From Mycolicibacterium sp. CR10 (lineage in GTDB: Bacteria; Actinomycetota; Actinomycetes; Mycobacteriales; Mycobacteriaceae), in contig NZ_STGE01000003.1 in the NCBI RefSeq assembly GCF_005222675.1, positions 62,001 to 126,000 on the forward strand: DNA of 64,000 nucleotides, in the 5' to 3' direction. The notes beneath the pieces were generated by a model. It saw only the letters and a program-made list of their open reading frames with translations. It did not search any database and was not told the DNA's origin. Of the stretch, positions 43,061 through 51,321 are shown in pieces (within the stretch, counting starts at the first letter, position 1; every line of letters begins with the position of its first letter). A program made the translations under genes and the position numbers.

Positions 43061-43909
43061 ATGACGACGAAAACCTGGTTCATCACCGGCGGTACCCCCG
43101 GTGGATTCGGAATGGCCTACGCCGACGCCGCACTGGAGATCGGGGACCGGGTGGTGCTCACTGCCCGCCGCCCCGCGGAGTTGGAGACGTGGGCCCGGGC
43201 GTACGGCGACCGCGTGCTCGTCCTACCCCTCGACGTCACCGACGCTGAGCAGGTGCAGACCGCGGTCCGCAAGGCCGAGGAGCACTTCGGCGGCATCGAC
43301 GTTCTGGTGAACAACGCCGGGCGCGGGTGGTACGGATCGATCGAGGGCACGGCCGACGCGGATGTTCGCGCGATGTTCGAGCTGAACTTCTTCGCGCTGC
43401 TGGCGGTCATCCGGGCAGCGCTGCCCGGCATGCGCGCCAGAGGCAGCGGGTGGATCGTCAACATGTCGTCGGTGGCGGGCTTGAGCGGTGTCACCGGATT
43501 CGGGTACTACAGCGCCACCAAGTTCGCCGTCGAGGCAGTCACCGAGGTTCTCCGCGAAGAGGTTGCGCCGCTGGGCATCCGGGTGATGGCGGTGGAGCCG
43601 GGATCCTTCCGCACCCACGCCTACGCCGGCTTCGCCGACGAACCCGTCGCCGAATCCATCGCCGAGTACCGGCCGATGCTGGAGCAGGTCCGATCCGCGA
43701 TGGTCGCACAGAACGGCACCCAGCCGGGCGACCCGCAGCGCGGAGTCCGCGCGGTGGTCGCCGCCATGGCCCAGGACTCGCCTCCTCGACGGCTGGTGCT
43801 CGGTGGTGGCGGCTACGACACCGTGGTCGAGACGCTCGAGAACTCCCTCGCCGAGATCCGCGCCCGCGAGACGCTATCCCGCGGCGCGGACTTTCCGCCG
43901 ACCGACTGA
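43061..43909 (+). CDS. Short-chain dehydrogenase/reductase
   Basis: This 282-residue SDR has a cofactor motif TGGTPGGFG near the N terminus (in place of TGxxxGxG with Ser), basic residues TARRP after the second strand (suggesting NADPH), VLVNNAG, and the catalytic set Ser (MSSVAG) and YYSATK. The substrate is unknown. It is the last gene of the hydrolase/NTF2-like/SDR operon. The divergent or following ATPase-LuxR gene starts 70 nt later on the same strand and could regulate the operon. Confidence 0.9.
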   Translation: MTTKTWFITGGTPGGFGMAYADAALEIGDRVVLTARRPAELETWARAYGDRVLVLPLDVTDAEQVQTAVRKAEEHFGGIDVLVNNAGRGWYGSIEGTADADVRAMFELNFFALLAVIRAALPGMRARGSGWIVNMSSVAGLSGVTGFGYYSATKFAVEAVTEVLREEVAPLGIRVMAVEPGSFRTHAYAGFADEPVAESIAEYRPMLEQVRSAMVAQNGTQPGDPQRGVRAVVAAMAQDSPPRRLVLGGGGYDTVVETLENSLAEIRARETLSRGADFPPTD

Positions 43910-43979
43910 CCAGTACCTCTTGACAAGCTGACACAGCCAATCTGCAATATGGTGCAATCGTCGAGGGGTGCTGACAAGC

Positions 43980-46760
43980 ATGGCGAATCTGTTCGGTCGC
44001 GGCGTGGAGCTGCACCGGATCGCGCGGTTCCTCGACAGGGCACAACACTCCGGCGACACCCGCCTCGTTCGTGGTGATCCGGGCGTCGGTAAGTCCGCTC
44101 TGCTCGACGCCGCAGCAGACCTGGCAGATGCGGCGGGCATGCTGGTGCTGCGTGCCTCCGGGGCAGAGTTCGAGGCCGACGTCAGCTACTCCGGGCTCAA
44201 CCAGCTCCTCCTTCCCCTGCGCGACGAGCTGGGCCGCCTTCCGCCCGGAGCGCAGGATGCGCTGTCGGTGGCGCTGGGGTTCGGGCCGGGTCCGCCGCCC
44301 GGCGCGCTGCTGGTCTGCAACGCTGCGCTGTCGCTCGTCGTCGCAGTCGCTGAGGAGAAACCGGTGCTGCTCCTCATCGACGATGTCCAGTGGATCGACC
44401 GCGCCAGCGCCGTCGTGTTCGGTTTCATCGCACGCCGCGTGACAGGCCACCCAATCGGCGTGGTCATGTCCTGTCGTGCCGGCAGCGAGAGCTTCCTCGA
44501 CCGGCGTGGGCTCACCGAGCAACTCGTCGAACCACTCGACGTCTACGCCTCCGAACACTTGATCGACGACCGGTTCCCCCACCTGCCGCCGCAGACCCGA
44601 CAGCGGGTGCTCGACCTGGCACAGGGCAATCCGCTGGCCCTCGTGGAACTGGCCGCTCCGTTGACCGGACCGGAGCCGCACGCGATGGACCACGCCGACG
44701 TCATTCCACTGAGCGACCGGCTCCACGCGCTGTTCGCCTCCCGCATCGCCGCGCTTCCAGAACCCACCCGTCGGTTGCTACTCGTTGCCGCCTTCGAAGG
44801 CACCGGTGAGATCCGGGTGCTCCGGGAGGCGGCAGGCGAGCAACCCGGCCTGGGCGATCTCGCACCTGCCGAGCGGGCGCAACTGGTACACGTCGACGAC
44901 AGTGCCGCCCGAATCACGTTCCGGCACCCACTGATTCGTTCGACCCTCGTCGCGATGTCCACCCACGAGGAACGGCGCCACGCCCACCTCGTTCTGGCAG
45001 ACTCGCTGCACGGCGACGAGGAACGGCGGGCCTGGCATCTGGCGGCGGCCGCGGTCGGGCCGGACGAGGCGGCGGCCGGACTGCTCGACCGAGTGGCGCA
45101 TCGCACCATGCTCCGCGGCGATGCGCTCGGAGCCGTCTCGGCGCTCGTGCGCGCAGCAGAGCTCAGCACCACTGCCGCAGACCGGGGACGTAGGCTCGCC
45201 GAGGCCGCGTACATCGGCGCCGAGTCCGGCGGCGCCGTCAGCGACCCGGAATCCCTTCTGTCAGAGGCCAGGCGAGCCGGCCCGGACTCGAGTGGGTCGC
45301 TGCACGCGGCGAATGCCGCGACGTTCCTGATGCTCAACGGCGACGGTGATGTGAACACCGCACACCGACTCCTGGTGGGTGCCATCGAGACCGCCGACCA
45401 CGGCTACCGGGCCGACGACACCGCGCTGACCGAGGCAATGCACACCTTGCTGCTTCTCTCCTGGTACGGATGTACCCCCGCACACTGGGAGCCGTTCTTC
45501 CGCGCGCTCCGCAAACTGACTCCCGAACCACCGGAGCTTCTTGCGCTGGCGAGCAGGACCTTCGCCGACCCGTTGCGCACCGGTGCTGCGGCGGCACCGG
45601 AGCTGGAGCGCATCCTCGCCACACTGGCCGGTGAGAACGACACGTCGAGAATCATTCGCATCGGCGCGGCGGCGGTCTACCTGGATCGCCACGCCGACAC
45701 TCGGGAAGCGCACTGGCGGGTGGTCCACCGGGGGCGCGGCGGCGGTTCCCCGCGTAGGCATATCGGAGCATTGATGCACCTGTGTCTTGACGACTACCTC
45801 ACCGGACGGTGGGACGAAGCCGAGGAACTCTCCCACGAGGGGCAACAGCTCTGCAACACAACCGGTTTCACCTTCTTCACGTGGTACTTCCTGTACAACC
45901 GAGCGTTGACAGCGGCCGGCCGCGGCCGCGCCGACGAGGCGTTCGCGCTGGCCGACGAGATGAGCCACTGGGCAAAGCCCCGCGGTGTCACCAGCGTCCT
46001 GCTGTACGCCCACCATCCCCGTGCGCTCGCCGCTTCGGCCGCCGGCGACTTCGACGCCGCATTCCGCCACGCCGCGGCGCTCAGCCCTGCCGGCGTTCTC
46101 ACCTCCTACGTTCCGCAGTGCACCTGGGTGATGTTCGACCTCGTGGAGGCGGCGTTGCGCACCGGACGCGACGATGAGGCCCGCGCGCACCTCGGGGCCC
46201 TGCAGGAGGCCGATGTCGCCGCGCTGTCGCCGCGAATGAAACTGATTCAGCGTGGGATTGAGGCGCTGGTCCTCGACGACGAGGCCGCAGATTCCCGACT
46301 GGAGGAACTGCTCACCTCACCTTCCTCCGACCGATGGCTGTTCGAGGCGTGCCGCATCCGCCTCGCATACGCCGAAAGTCTTCGGCGCCGCAAGATCTCG
46401 CACCGGGCGCAGCAGCACCTTCTCGAGGCCCGCGGGGGCTTCGCCGCCATGGGTGCCCAGCCGTGGCTGGTACGCACGCAACAGGAGTTGCGCGCCAACG
46501 GATTCCGTTCGGAACACGGGCCACCGGCCTCAGTTCCGTTGACGGCGCAGGAGCTCGAGGTCGCCCACCTCGCCGCCAGCGGGATGACCAACCGTCAGAT
46601 CGCCGAGCGGCTGTACCTGTCGCACCGGACCGTGGGCGCGCACCTGTACCGCATCTTCCCCAAGCTGGGCGTGTCCTCGCGGGCCGCACTCCGTGACGCG
46701 CTGTCGGCCGATCCTCGCCTTGACCCCTCGATCAGTCGAAAGCCCCCGCATACGCATTGA
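43980..46760 (+). CDS. Large ATPase-LuxR (LAL) transcriptional regulator
   Basis: This regulator of about 926 residues has an N-terminal ATPase (Walker A GDPGVGKSA at 32-40; Walker B VLLLIDDVQWID), a long helical repeat region, and a C-terminal LuxR helix-turn-helix (PLTAQELEVAHLAASGMTNRQIAERLYLSHRTVGAHLYRIF). ATG 43980 is chosen, with GAGGGG about 11 nt upstream; GTG 43968 lies inside that ribosome site. Such LAL regulators often control neighbouring metabolic genes; the upstream hydrolase/SDR operon and the downstream paralogous hydrolases are candidates. Confidence 0.92.
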   Translation: MANLFGRGVELHRIARFLDRAQHSGDTRLVRGDPGVGKSALLDAAADLADAAGMLVLRASGAEFEADVSYSGLNQLLLPLRDELGRLPPGAQDALSVALGFGPGPPPGALLVCNAALSLVVAVAEEKPVLLLIDDVQWIDRASAVVFGFIARRVTGHPIGVVMSCRAGSESFLDRRGLTEQLVEPLDVYASEHLIDDRFPHLPPQTRQRVLDLAQGNPLALVELAAPLTGPEPHAMDHADVIPLSDRLHALFASRIAALPEPTRRLLLVAAFEGTGEIRVLREAAGEQPGLGDLAPAERAQLVHVDDSAARITFRHPLIRSTLVAMSTHEERRHAHLVLADSLHGDEERRAWHLAAAAVGPDEAAAGLLDRVAHRTMLRGDALGAVSALVRAAELSTTAADRGRRLAEAAYIGAESGGAVSDPESLLSEARRAGPDSSGSLHAANAATFLMLNGDGDVNTAHRLLVGAIETADHGYRADDTALTEAMHTLLLLSWYGCTPAHWEPFFRALRKLTPEPPELLALASRTFADPLRTGAAAAPELERILATLAGENDTSRIIRIGAAAVYLDRHADTREAHWRVVHRGRGGGSPRRHIGALMHLCLDDYLTGRWDEAEELSHEGQQLCNTTGFTFFTWYFLYNRALTAAGRGRADEAFALADEMSHWAKPRGVTSVLLYAHHPRALAASAAGDFDAAFRHAAALSPAGVLTSYVPQCTWVMFDLVEAALRTGRDDEARAHLGALQEADVAALSPRMKLIQRGIEALVLDDEAADSRLEELLTSPSSDRWLFEACRIRLAYAESLRRRKISHRAQQHLLEARGGFAAMGAQPWLVRTQQELRANGFRSEHGPPASVPLTAQELEVAHLAASGMTNRQIAERLYLSHRTVGAHLYRIFPKLGVSSRAALRDALSADPRLDPSISRKPPHTH

Positions 46761-47022
46761 GCGCCGGCTGACCACCCATCAAGGTTCGCTCGCGTTCTGA
46801 TGGCGGGCGAACGACCGCGACGCGGACTCGACGGTGAATGATGGCGCCGGGCAAGTCGCGACGACGCATTAGGTCAAACGACTGCACCCCGCGCGATCGG
46901 CGCCTACCTCATCGGTAGTCGGATGACTGATTCCGCGATGCGCCGCAGACGGAAGAGTGTGGTGTGCGGGCCGATGACGGCATCCGCGCCACCGTCCCGT
47001 CGACGAAAACCGAGGAATCCCT

Positions 47023-47724
47023 GTGAAACCCACCATCGTGCTCGTCCACGGCGCGTTCGCCGAGTCCGCGAGCTGGAACGGCGTCATCCGCCGCCTGCAC
47101 ACCACCGGACATCGCGTCATCGCCGCGGGCAATCCACTCCGCACCCTGACCACCGACGCCGCTGCCATCGCGGATCTTCTGGCCGGCATCCAGGGACCGA
47201 TCATCCTGGCGGGCCATTCCTACGGCGGCGCCGTCATCACCAATGCGGCCCGCGACAGTGCCAACGTCGAAGCCCTGGTCTACGTCGCCGGCCTCGCTCC
47301 CGACAAAGGCGAGAACACGCCCGATCTGCTCAACAAGTATCCCGGCGCGACGCTGGGCGAACACCTCTACGAAGTGCCGCTCAGCGACGGCACCGCCGAT
47401 GTGTACATCCATCAGAACGCCTACCACCAACACTTCTGTGCCGACTTGAGCGCCGAGCAAGCCGCACTGGACGCCGCCACCCAGCGCCCTTTCAACACCG
47501 CCGCGCTCAACGAGGGCTCGGGCGAGCCGGCGTGGAAGACGCTCCCGTCCTGGTTCATCTATCCCGAACTCGACCTCGCCATCCCGGCGCAGACCTTCCG
47601 CTACATGGCTGAGCGGGCCGAGGCCCGCGCCGCCATCGAGATTCCCGGCGCCTCGCACGCGCTCCCGGCCTCACAACCCGAAGCGGTCACCGACTGCATC
47701 CTCCAGGCCGCCGCCGAAATCTGA
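47023..47724 (+). CDS. Alpha/beta hydrolase (EstC-like), cytosolic
   Basis: This 233-residue hydrolase has TIVLVHGAFAESASWNGV, nucleophile elbow LAGHSYGGAVI, and a C-terminal His in PGASHALPASQPEAV. There is no signal peptide. It is a close paralogue of the next gene, with nearly identical LVHGAFA(E/D)S(A/S)SWNGVI and TQRP(F/I)..AALNE segments. Members act as esterases on small or aromatic esters. It starts at GTG 47023. A 262-nt region separates it from the LAL regulator. Confidence 0.88.
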   Translation: MKPTIVLVHGAFAESASWNGVIRRLHTTGHRVIAAGNPLRTLTTDAAAIADLLAGIQGPIILAGHSYGGAVITNAARDSANVEALVYVAGLAPDKGENTPDLLNKYPGATLGEHLYEVPLSDGTADVYIHQNAYHQHFCADLSAEQAALDAATQRPFNTAALNEGSGEPAWKTLPSWFIYPELDLAIPAQTFRYMAERAEARAAIEIPGASHALPASQPEAVTDCILQAAAEI

Positions 47725-47762
47725 CCTCGGCGTCGTTTGCCCTTCAAAACCTAAGGAGAACA

Positions 47763-48593
47763 ATGAAATTCCCCTCTGCAATGACAACCATCGCCGTCGG
47801 CGTCACAGTGGCTGCGCTCTCGGGCTGCGGTGGTGCGGCATCCGGGCAGCCGGCAGCGCCCGAGCAACCGGCGCCCGCGAACCGGCCCACAGTGGTGCTG
47901 GTCCACGGAGCGTTCGCCGACTCCTCGAGCTGGAACGGCGTGATCGAGGAACTCACACGCGACGGCTATCCGGTGATCGCTGCGGCGAACCCCCTGCGCG
48001 GCTTGCACAGCGACGCCGAATACGTCGGGAGCGTGCTGGACTCCGTCTCCGGCCCGGTGGTGCTGGCAGGCCACTCGTACGGCGGACCGGTGATGAGCGA
48101 AGCCGCCGTCGGTCACTCGAATGTCAAAGCACTGGTGTACATCGCCAGCTTCATCCTGGAACCGGGCGAGAGCGCATCACAGATGGCGGGCAAGTTCCCC
48201 GGCGCCCAGCTCGGCCCGGCACTGAACACTGTGCCCTTCCCACTTCCCCACGGCGGCACGGGGAACGACCTCTACATCAAGCAGGACGAGTTCCGTCGAG
48301 TGTTCGCCGCGGACGTGGCGCCGGAGATCACCGGGCTGATGGCCGCAACTCAGCGACCCATTACCGAGGCCGCGCTGAACGAGCCGGCCACCGAGGCCGC
48401 CTGGAAGACCATCCCGTCGTGGAACATGGTCACCACCGAGGACCTCGCGATCCCCGCCGAGTCGATGCGGTTTATGGGTGAGCGGGCCAACTCCCAGACG
48501 GTGGAGATCGAGGCATCCCACGCCGTCACCGTCTCTCACCCCGAGGCCGTCGCCGATCTGATCGGCGAAGCAGCTCGCTCCGCAGGCGTGTGA
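47763..48593 (+). CDS. Alpha/beta hydrolase, lipoprotein paralogue
   Basis: This 276-residue hydrolase is a paralogue of the preceding one but begins with a lipoprotein signal (MKFPSAMTTIAVGVTVAALSGCGG, lipobox LSGC at about 19-22) and a short Pro-rich spacer. The core has LVHGAFADSSSWNGV, LAGHSYGGPVM and a C-terminal SHAVTVSHPEAV. It should act on the outer face of the membrane, whereas its neighbour is cytosolic. AAGGAG precedes the ATG. The last 58 bp overlap, tail to tail, with the end of the MerR-type gene on the other strand. Confidence 0.88.
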   Translation: MKFPSAMTTIAVGVTVAALSGCGGAASGQPAAPEQPAPANRPTVVLVHGAFADSSSWNGVIEELTRDGYPVIAAANPLRGLHSDAEYVGSVLDSVSGPVVLAGHSYGGPVMSEAAVGHSNVKALVYIASFILEPGESASQMAGKFPGAQLGPALNTVPFPLPHGGTGNDLYIKQDEFRRVFAADVAPEITGLMAATQRPITEAALNEPATEAAWKTIPSWNMVTTEDLAIPAESMRFMGERANSQTVEIEASHAVTVSHPEAVADLIGEAARSAGV

Positions 48594-49429
48594 TCACCGC
48601 CGTCCTGGGCCGTCCCGGTCGCCGGCGCGAGCTGGAAAACCGGCCAGCCGATCTCCGTCTGCCATCTGGTGGGGTCCTCGGTGTCACGGGGACCCACCCG
48701 GTACGTCTCGTGAATCGGCCCGTCCACGGCCAGCGCGTGCGTGACCACCCAGGTGCCGAGGCGGCCGTAGGTGACGTCGATGTCGTCGTGCGGCCCGGGA
48801 TGCACGGCGACGGCCAGGTCGGCCGCCGGAAGCTCGATGACGTCGATCCGCCCGGAGGGCCGCGGAGCACGGACCGGCCGGAAGACGGTCATCAACCCGG
48901 CACCGTGGGCGAACAACGCGTTCGCGTAGTGCCCGCCGGGCGGTCCGGTGCGTTCCTCGGGCGGGAACGCCGCATCCAGTTCAGTCATCGCCGCGTCGTA
49001 CCAGCGCAGCGAATCACCCACGCGCACATGGCCGGTGATCGCGGCGACAGTCCGGGCGGGCACCGACCGGAGCTCGACGTGAAGATCGGCCGGGTCCGGG
49101 CGCAGCAGCCGGCGCAGCGACACGACGGCAGCCTGGGTTCGGTTCAGCTCGGCCTCCAAGCGGCTGAGGTGGCCGGTGATCACCTCGGCCCGTTGCTGCG
49201 GGTCATCGGTGGCGAGGATCGACTGGACCTCGGCCAACGGCACATCGAGTTTCCGGAGCTGGTGGATGACCTGCGCCGTCGGTATCTGCTCGGGCTCGTA
49301 GTACCGGTAACCCGAGAACTGGTCGACCGTAGCGGGCTCGAGGAGTCCGGCCTCGTGGTAGCGGCGCAACGTCCGCACGCTCAGGTGCGTCACCGTGGCG
49401 AACTGCCCGATGGTCAGTTGGGAACGCAT
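48536..49429 (-). CDS. MerR-family regulator with GyrI-like effector domain
   Basis: This 297-residue protein has an N-terminal MerR helix-turn-helix (LTIGQFATVTHLSVRTLRRYHEAGLL...GYRYYEPEQIPTAQVIHQLR, about 5-70), a coiled-coil dimer helix, and a C-terminal effector-binding domain of the GyrI/BmrR class (about 115-270). Family members bind hydrophobic or cationic drugs. ATG 49429 is chosen, since it gives the normal N terminus; the open frame extends upstream. It is divergent from the GMC oxidoreductase gene across 134 nt and probably controls it and itself. Confidence 0.9.
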   Translation of the reverse strand: MRSQLTIGQFATVTHLSVRTLRRYHEAGLLEPATVDQFSGYRYYEPEQIPTAQVIHQLRKLDVPLAEVQSILATDDPQQRAEVITGHLSRLEAELNRTQAAVVSLRRLLRPDPADLHVELRSVPARTVAAITGHVRVGDSLRWYDAAMTELDAAFPPEERTGPPGGHYANALFAHGAGLMTVFRPVRAPRPSGRIDVIELPAADLAVAVHPGPHDDIDVTYGRLGTWVVTHALAVDGPIHETYRVGPRDTEDPTRWQTEIGWPVFQLAPATGTAQDGGDHTPAERAASPIRSATASG

Positions 49430-49563
49430 GAACTCTGCCTCCTTGACCTTCTCCCTGCGGGACACCGGACCTTCCACTACGCAAAATACCGCGCTGACTG
49501 CGCCGTCGGCCTGCGCTCGTCCAACGTCCCGGTGAGATCCAGCCAACGACAGTTAGGCAGACG

Positions 49564-51090
49564 ATGAAGTTCAATGACTACGACTACGTGGTGGTCGGCG
49601 CCGGTTCGGCAGGGTGTGTGATCGCCGCCCGGTTGTCCGAGGACCCGGCCATCCGGGTGCTACTGCTCGAATCCGGGCCGGCCGACACCAAGCCCGAGAT
49701 CGCGGCGCCACAAGCGTGGCCGACGTTGTGGGGCACCGAGGTCGACTACTCCTACACCACCGTCCCTCAGGCGGGCACCGGCGGGATCGCCCACAACTGG
49801 CCCCGTGGTCACACACTCGGGGGAAGCAGCAGCATCAACGCGATGGTGTACCTGCGCGGACACCGGAACGACTTCGACGGCTGGGCCAAGTCGGGCTGCG
49901 TGGGGTGGGACTACGAGTCGGTGCTGCCCTATTTCCGGCGGATGGAGACGGTGAGCAACGGTGATCCGGTCTACCGCGGCATGGACGGTCCGATGTCGCC
50001 GGCGCCCGCCACGGCCGAGGTCGCCAATCCACTGTCCCAGGTGTTCGTCGATGCAGCGGTCGCGGCCGGTTTCCCGCTGACCGACGACTTCAACGGCGCC
50101 GAGTCCGAGGGCGCCGGCTGGCACGATCTGTCGATCGCCGGTGGAACCCGGCAGAGCACCGCCGTCGCCTACCTGCACCCCGTGAGCCGCAGGGCCAACC
50201 TGACCGTGGTGACCGGTTGCCGCGCCCGCCGGTTGCGCATCGCCGGAAACCACTGTGTAGGAGTCGATTTCGAACACAATGGGCGTGACTCCACGGTGTA
50301 CGCCGATGCCGAGGTGGTGCTCAGCGCCGGCGCGGTGGACTCTCCGCGGTTGCTGCTGTTGTCGGGCATCGGGCCGGCCGCCGAACTCGAGGCCGCCGGC
50401 GTCAGCGTCGTCCACGACCTATCCGGGGTGGGTCGTAACCTGCACGATCATCCGCAGTGCGGCGTCGTCTATGAGGCGGCGCAACCGATCCCCGCCGGAA
50501 GGACCAACCACGCCGAGACCTCACTGCTGTGGCGCAGCGACGAGTCACTCGCCGGGCCGGACATGCAGCTGATGTTCATCCACGTGCCGTTCCATCCGCC
50601 GCAGCTGTCGACTCCGCCGAACAGCTTCACATTGATGGTCACGACGGTGCCGGACGCGCGCGGTTCGATTCGGCTGGCGGGGCCTGACCCGGCGACACCG
50701 CCACTGATCGACCCGAACTATCTCGGAACCGAATCCGACGTGCGGCGAATGATCCACGGCATCGGCGTCGCCCGCGACATCGCGGCCGGCGAGCCGTTCC
50801 GGCCCTGGCGCGCACGCGAGGTGCTACCCGGACCCGGCGTCACCGACGAGGGCGCGCTGCGCAACTACGTCGCCCGCGGCACCACCACCTACTTCCACCC
50901 CGTCGGTTCGTGCGCCATGGGCACCGGACCGGACGCGGTCGTCGACCCTGACCTTCGGGTGCACGGCCTGACAGGCCTGCGCATTGCCGACGCGTCGGTC
51001 ATGCCGCGGGTGGTGCCGGTGAACACGAATGCGGCGGCCATCATGATCGGCGAGAAGGCCGCCGATCTGATCCGTCGGTCGACTGCCTGA
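49564..51090 (+). CDS. GMC-family FAD oxidoreductase (choline/alcohol dehydrogenase-like)
   Basis: This 508-residue flavoenzyme has the FAD dinucleotide motif VVGAGSAGCVIAARLSE (10-26), GMC signature 1 (RGHTLGGSSSINAMVYLRG), signature 2 (GAVDSPRLLLLSGIGP) and a C-terminal active-site region (YFHPVGSCAMG, NTNAAAIMIGEKAADLI). Choline and alcohol dehydrogenases, and 4-hydroxybenzyl alcohol oxidases, have the same layout; the substrate cannot be read from sequence. It is divergent from the MerR-type gene, which probably regulates it. Confidence 0.92.
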   Translation: MKFNDYDYVVVGAGSAGCVIAARLSEDPAIRVLLLESGPADTKPEIAAPQAWPTLWGTEVDYSYTTVPQAGTGGIAHNWPRGHTLGGSSSINAMVYLRGHRNDFDGWAKSGCVGWDYESVLPYFRRMETVSNGDPVYRGMDGPMSPAPATAEVANPLSQVFVDAAVAAGFPLTDDFNGAESEGAGWHDLSIAGGTRQSTAVAYLHPVSRRANLTVVTGCRARRLRIAGNHCVGVDFEHNGRDSTVYADAEVVLSAGAVDSPRLLLLSGIGPAAELEAAGVSVVHDLSGVGRNLHDHPQCGVVYEAAQPIPAGRTNHAETSLLWRSDESLAGPDMQLMFIHVPFHPPQLSTPPNSFTLMVTTVPDARGSIRLAGPDPATPPLIDPNYLGTESDVRRMIHGIGVARDIAAGEPFRPWRAREVLPGPGVTDEGALRNYVARGTTTYFHPVGSCAMGTGPDAVVDPDLRVHGLTGLRIADASVMPRVVPVNTNAAAIMIGEKAADLIRRSTA

Positions 51091-51173
51091 CCTCACGGAG
51101 AAGCGGGGAGAACGGCGATCTGCACGTCTAGCAAACAGCAGACAAGGGTGAAAGATTAGCTGCAGTCTTAACT

Positions 51174-51208
51174 GGCGCGAGCGTCAAATTTTTTTTTGAC
51201 CTCGCGCC
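51174..51208 (+). terminator. Hairpin with T9 loop downstream of the GMC gene
   Basis: GGCGCGAG-C-GTCAAA pairs with TTTGAC-CTCGCGCC with one bulged base; nine consecutive T residues (51189-51197) lie in the loop and inner stem. It lies 84 nt after the GMC stop. A T9 run is rare in this GC-rich DNA. Termination is the likely role, although the T run is inside rather than after the stem. Confidence 0.55.
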
Positions 51209-51264
51209 TAGCCGAAAACCGAACCAACGTCCCAATCTGGGTTCGCTAACAGCTACCCCTGAGC

Positions 51265-51270
51265 TATAGT
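51265..51270 (+). promoter_or_regulatory. TATAGT -10-like element before the 51322 gene
   Basis: TATAGT preceded by GAGC lies 52 nt before the start codon of the exported protein gene. No good -35 is seen 16-18 nt upstream, so the call is tentative. Confidence 0.35.
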
Positions 51271-51321
51271 CCTGCGCAGTGGACAAACGTTAGCCACAAC
51301 ACATCCTCTGGGGGAGTTTCC

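Noticed and set aside
43539..44726. 395-codon minus-strand open frame
   Set aside because: It overlaps the SDR end and the start of the LAL regulator, both with clear family motifs, and has no motif of its own.
46761..47022. 262-nt gap between the LAL regulator and the hydrolase pair
   Set aside because: I looked for small genes, hairpins and operator-like repeats and saw nothing I could support.
39765..51090. Region considered as a genomic island
   Set aside because: Base composition and codon use look like the rest of the window, with no integrase, tRNA-site duplication or insertion sequence, so transfer cannot be supported.
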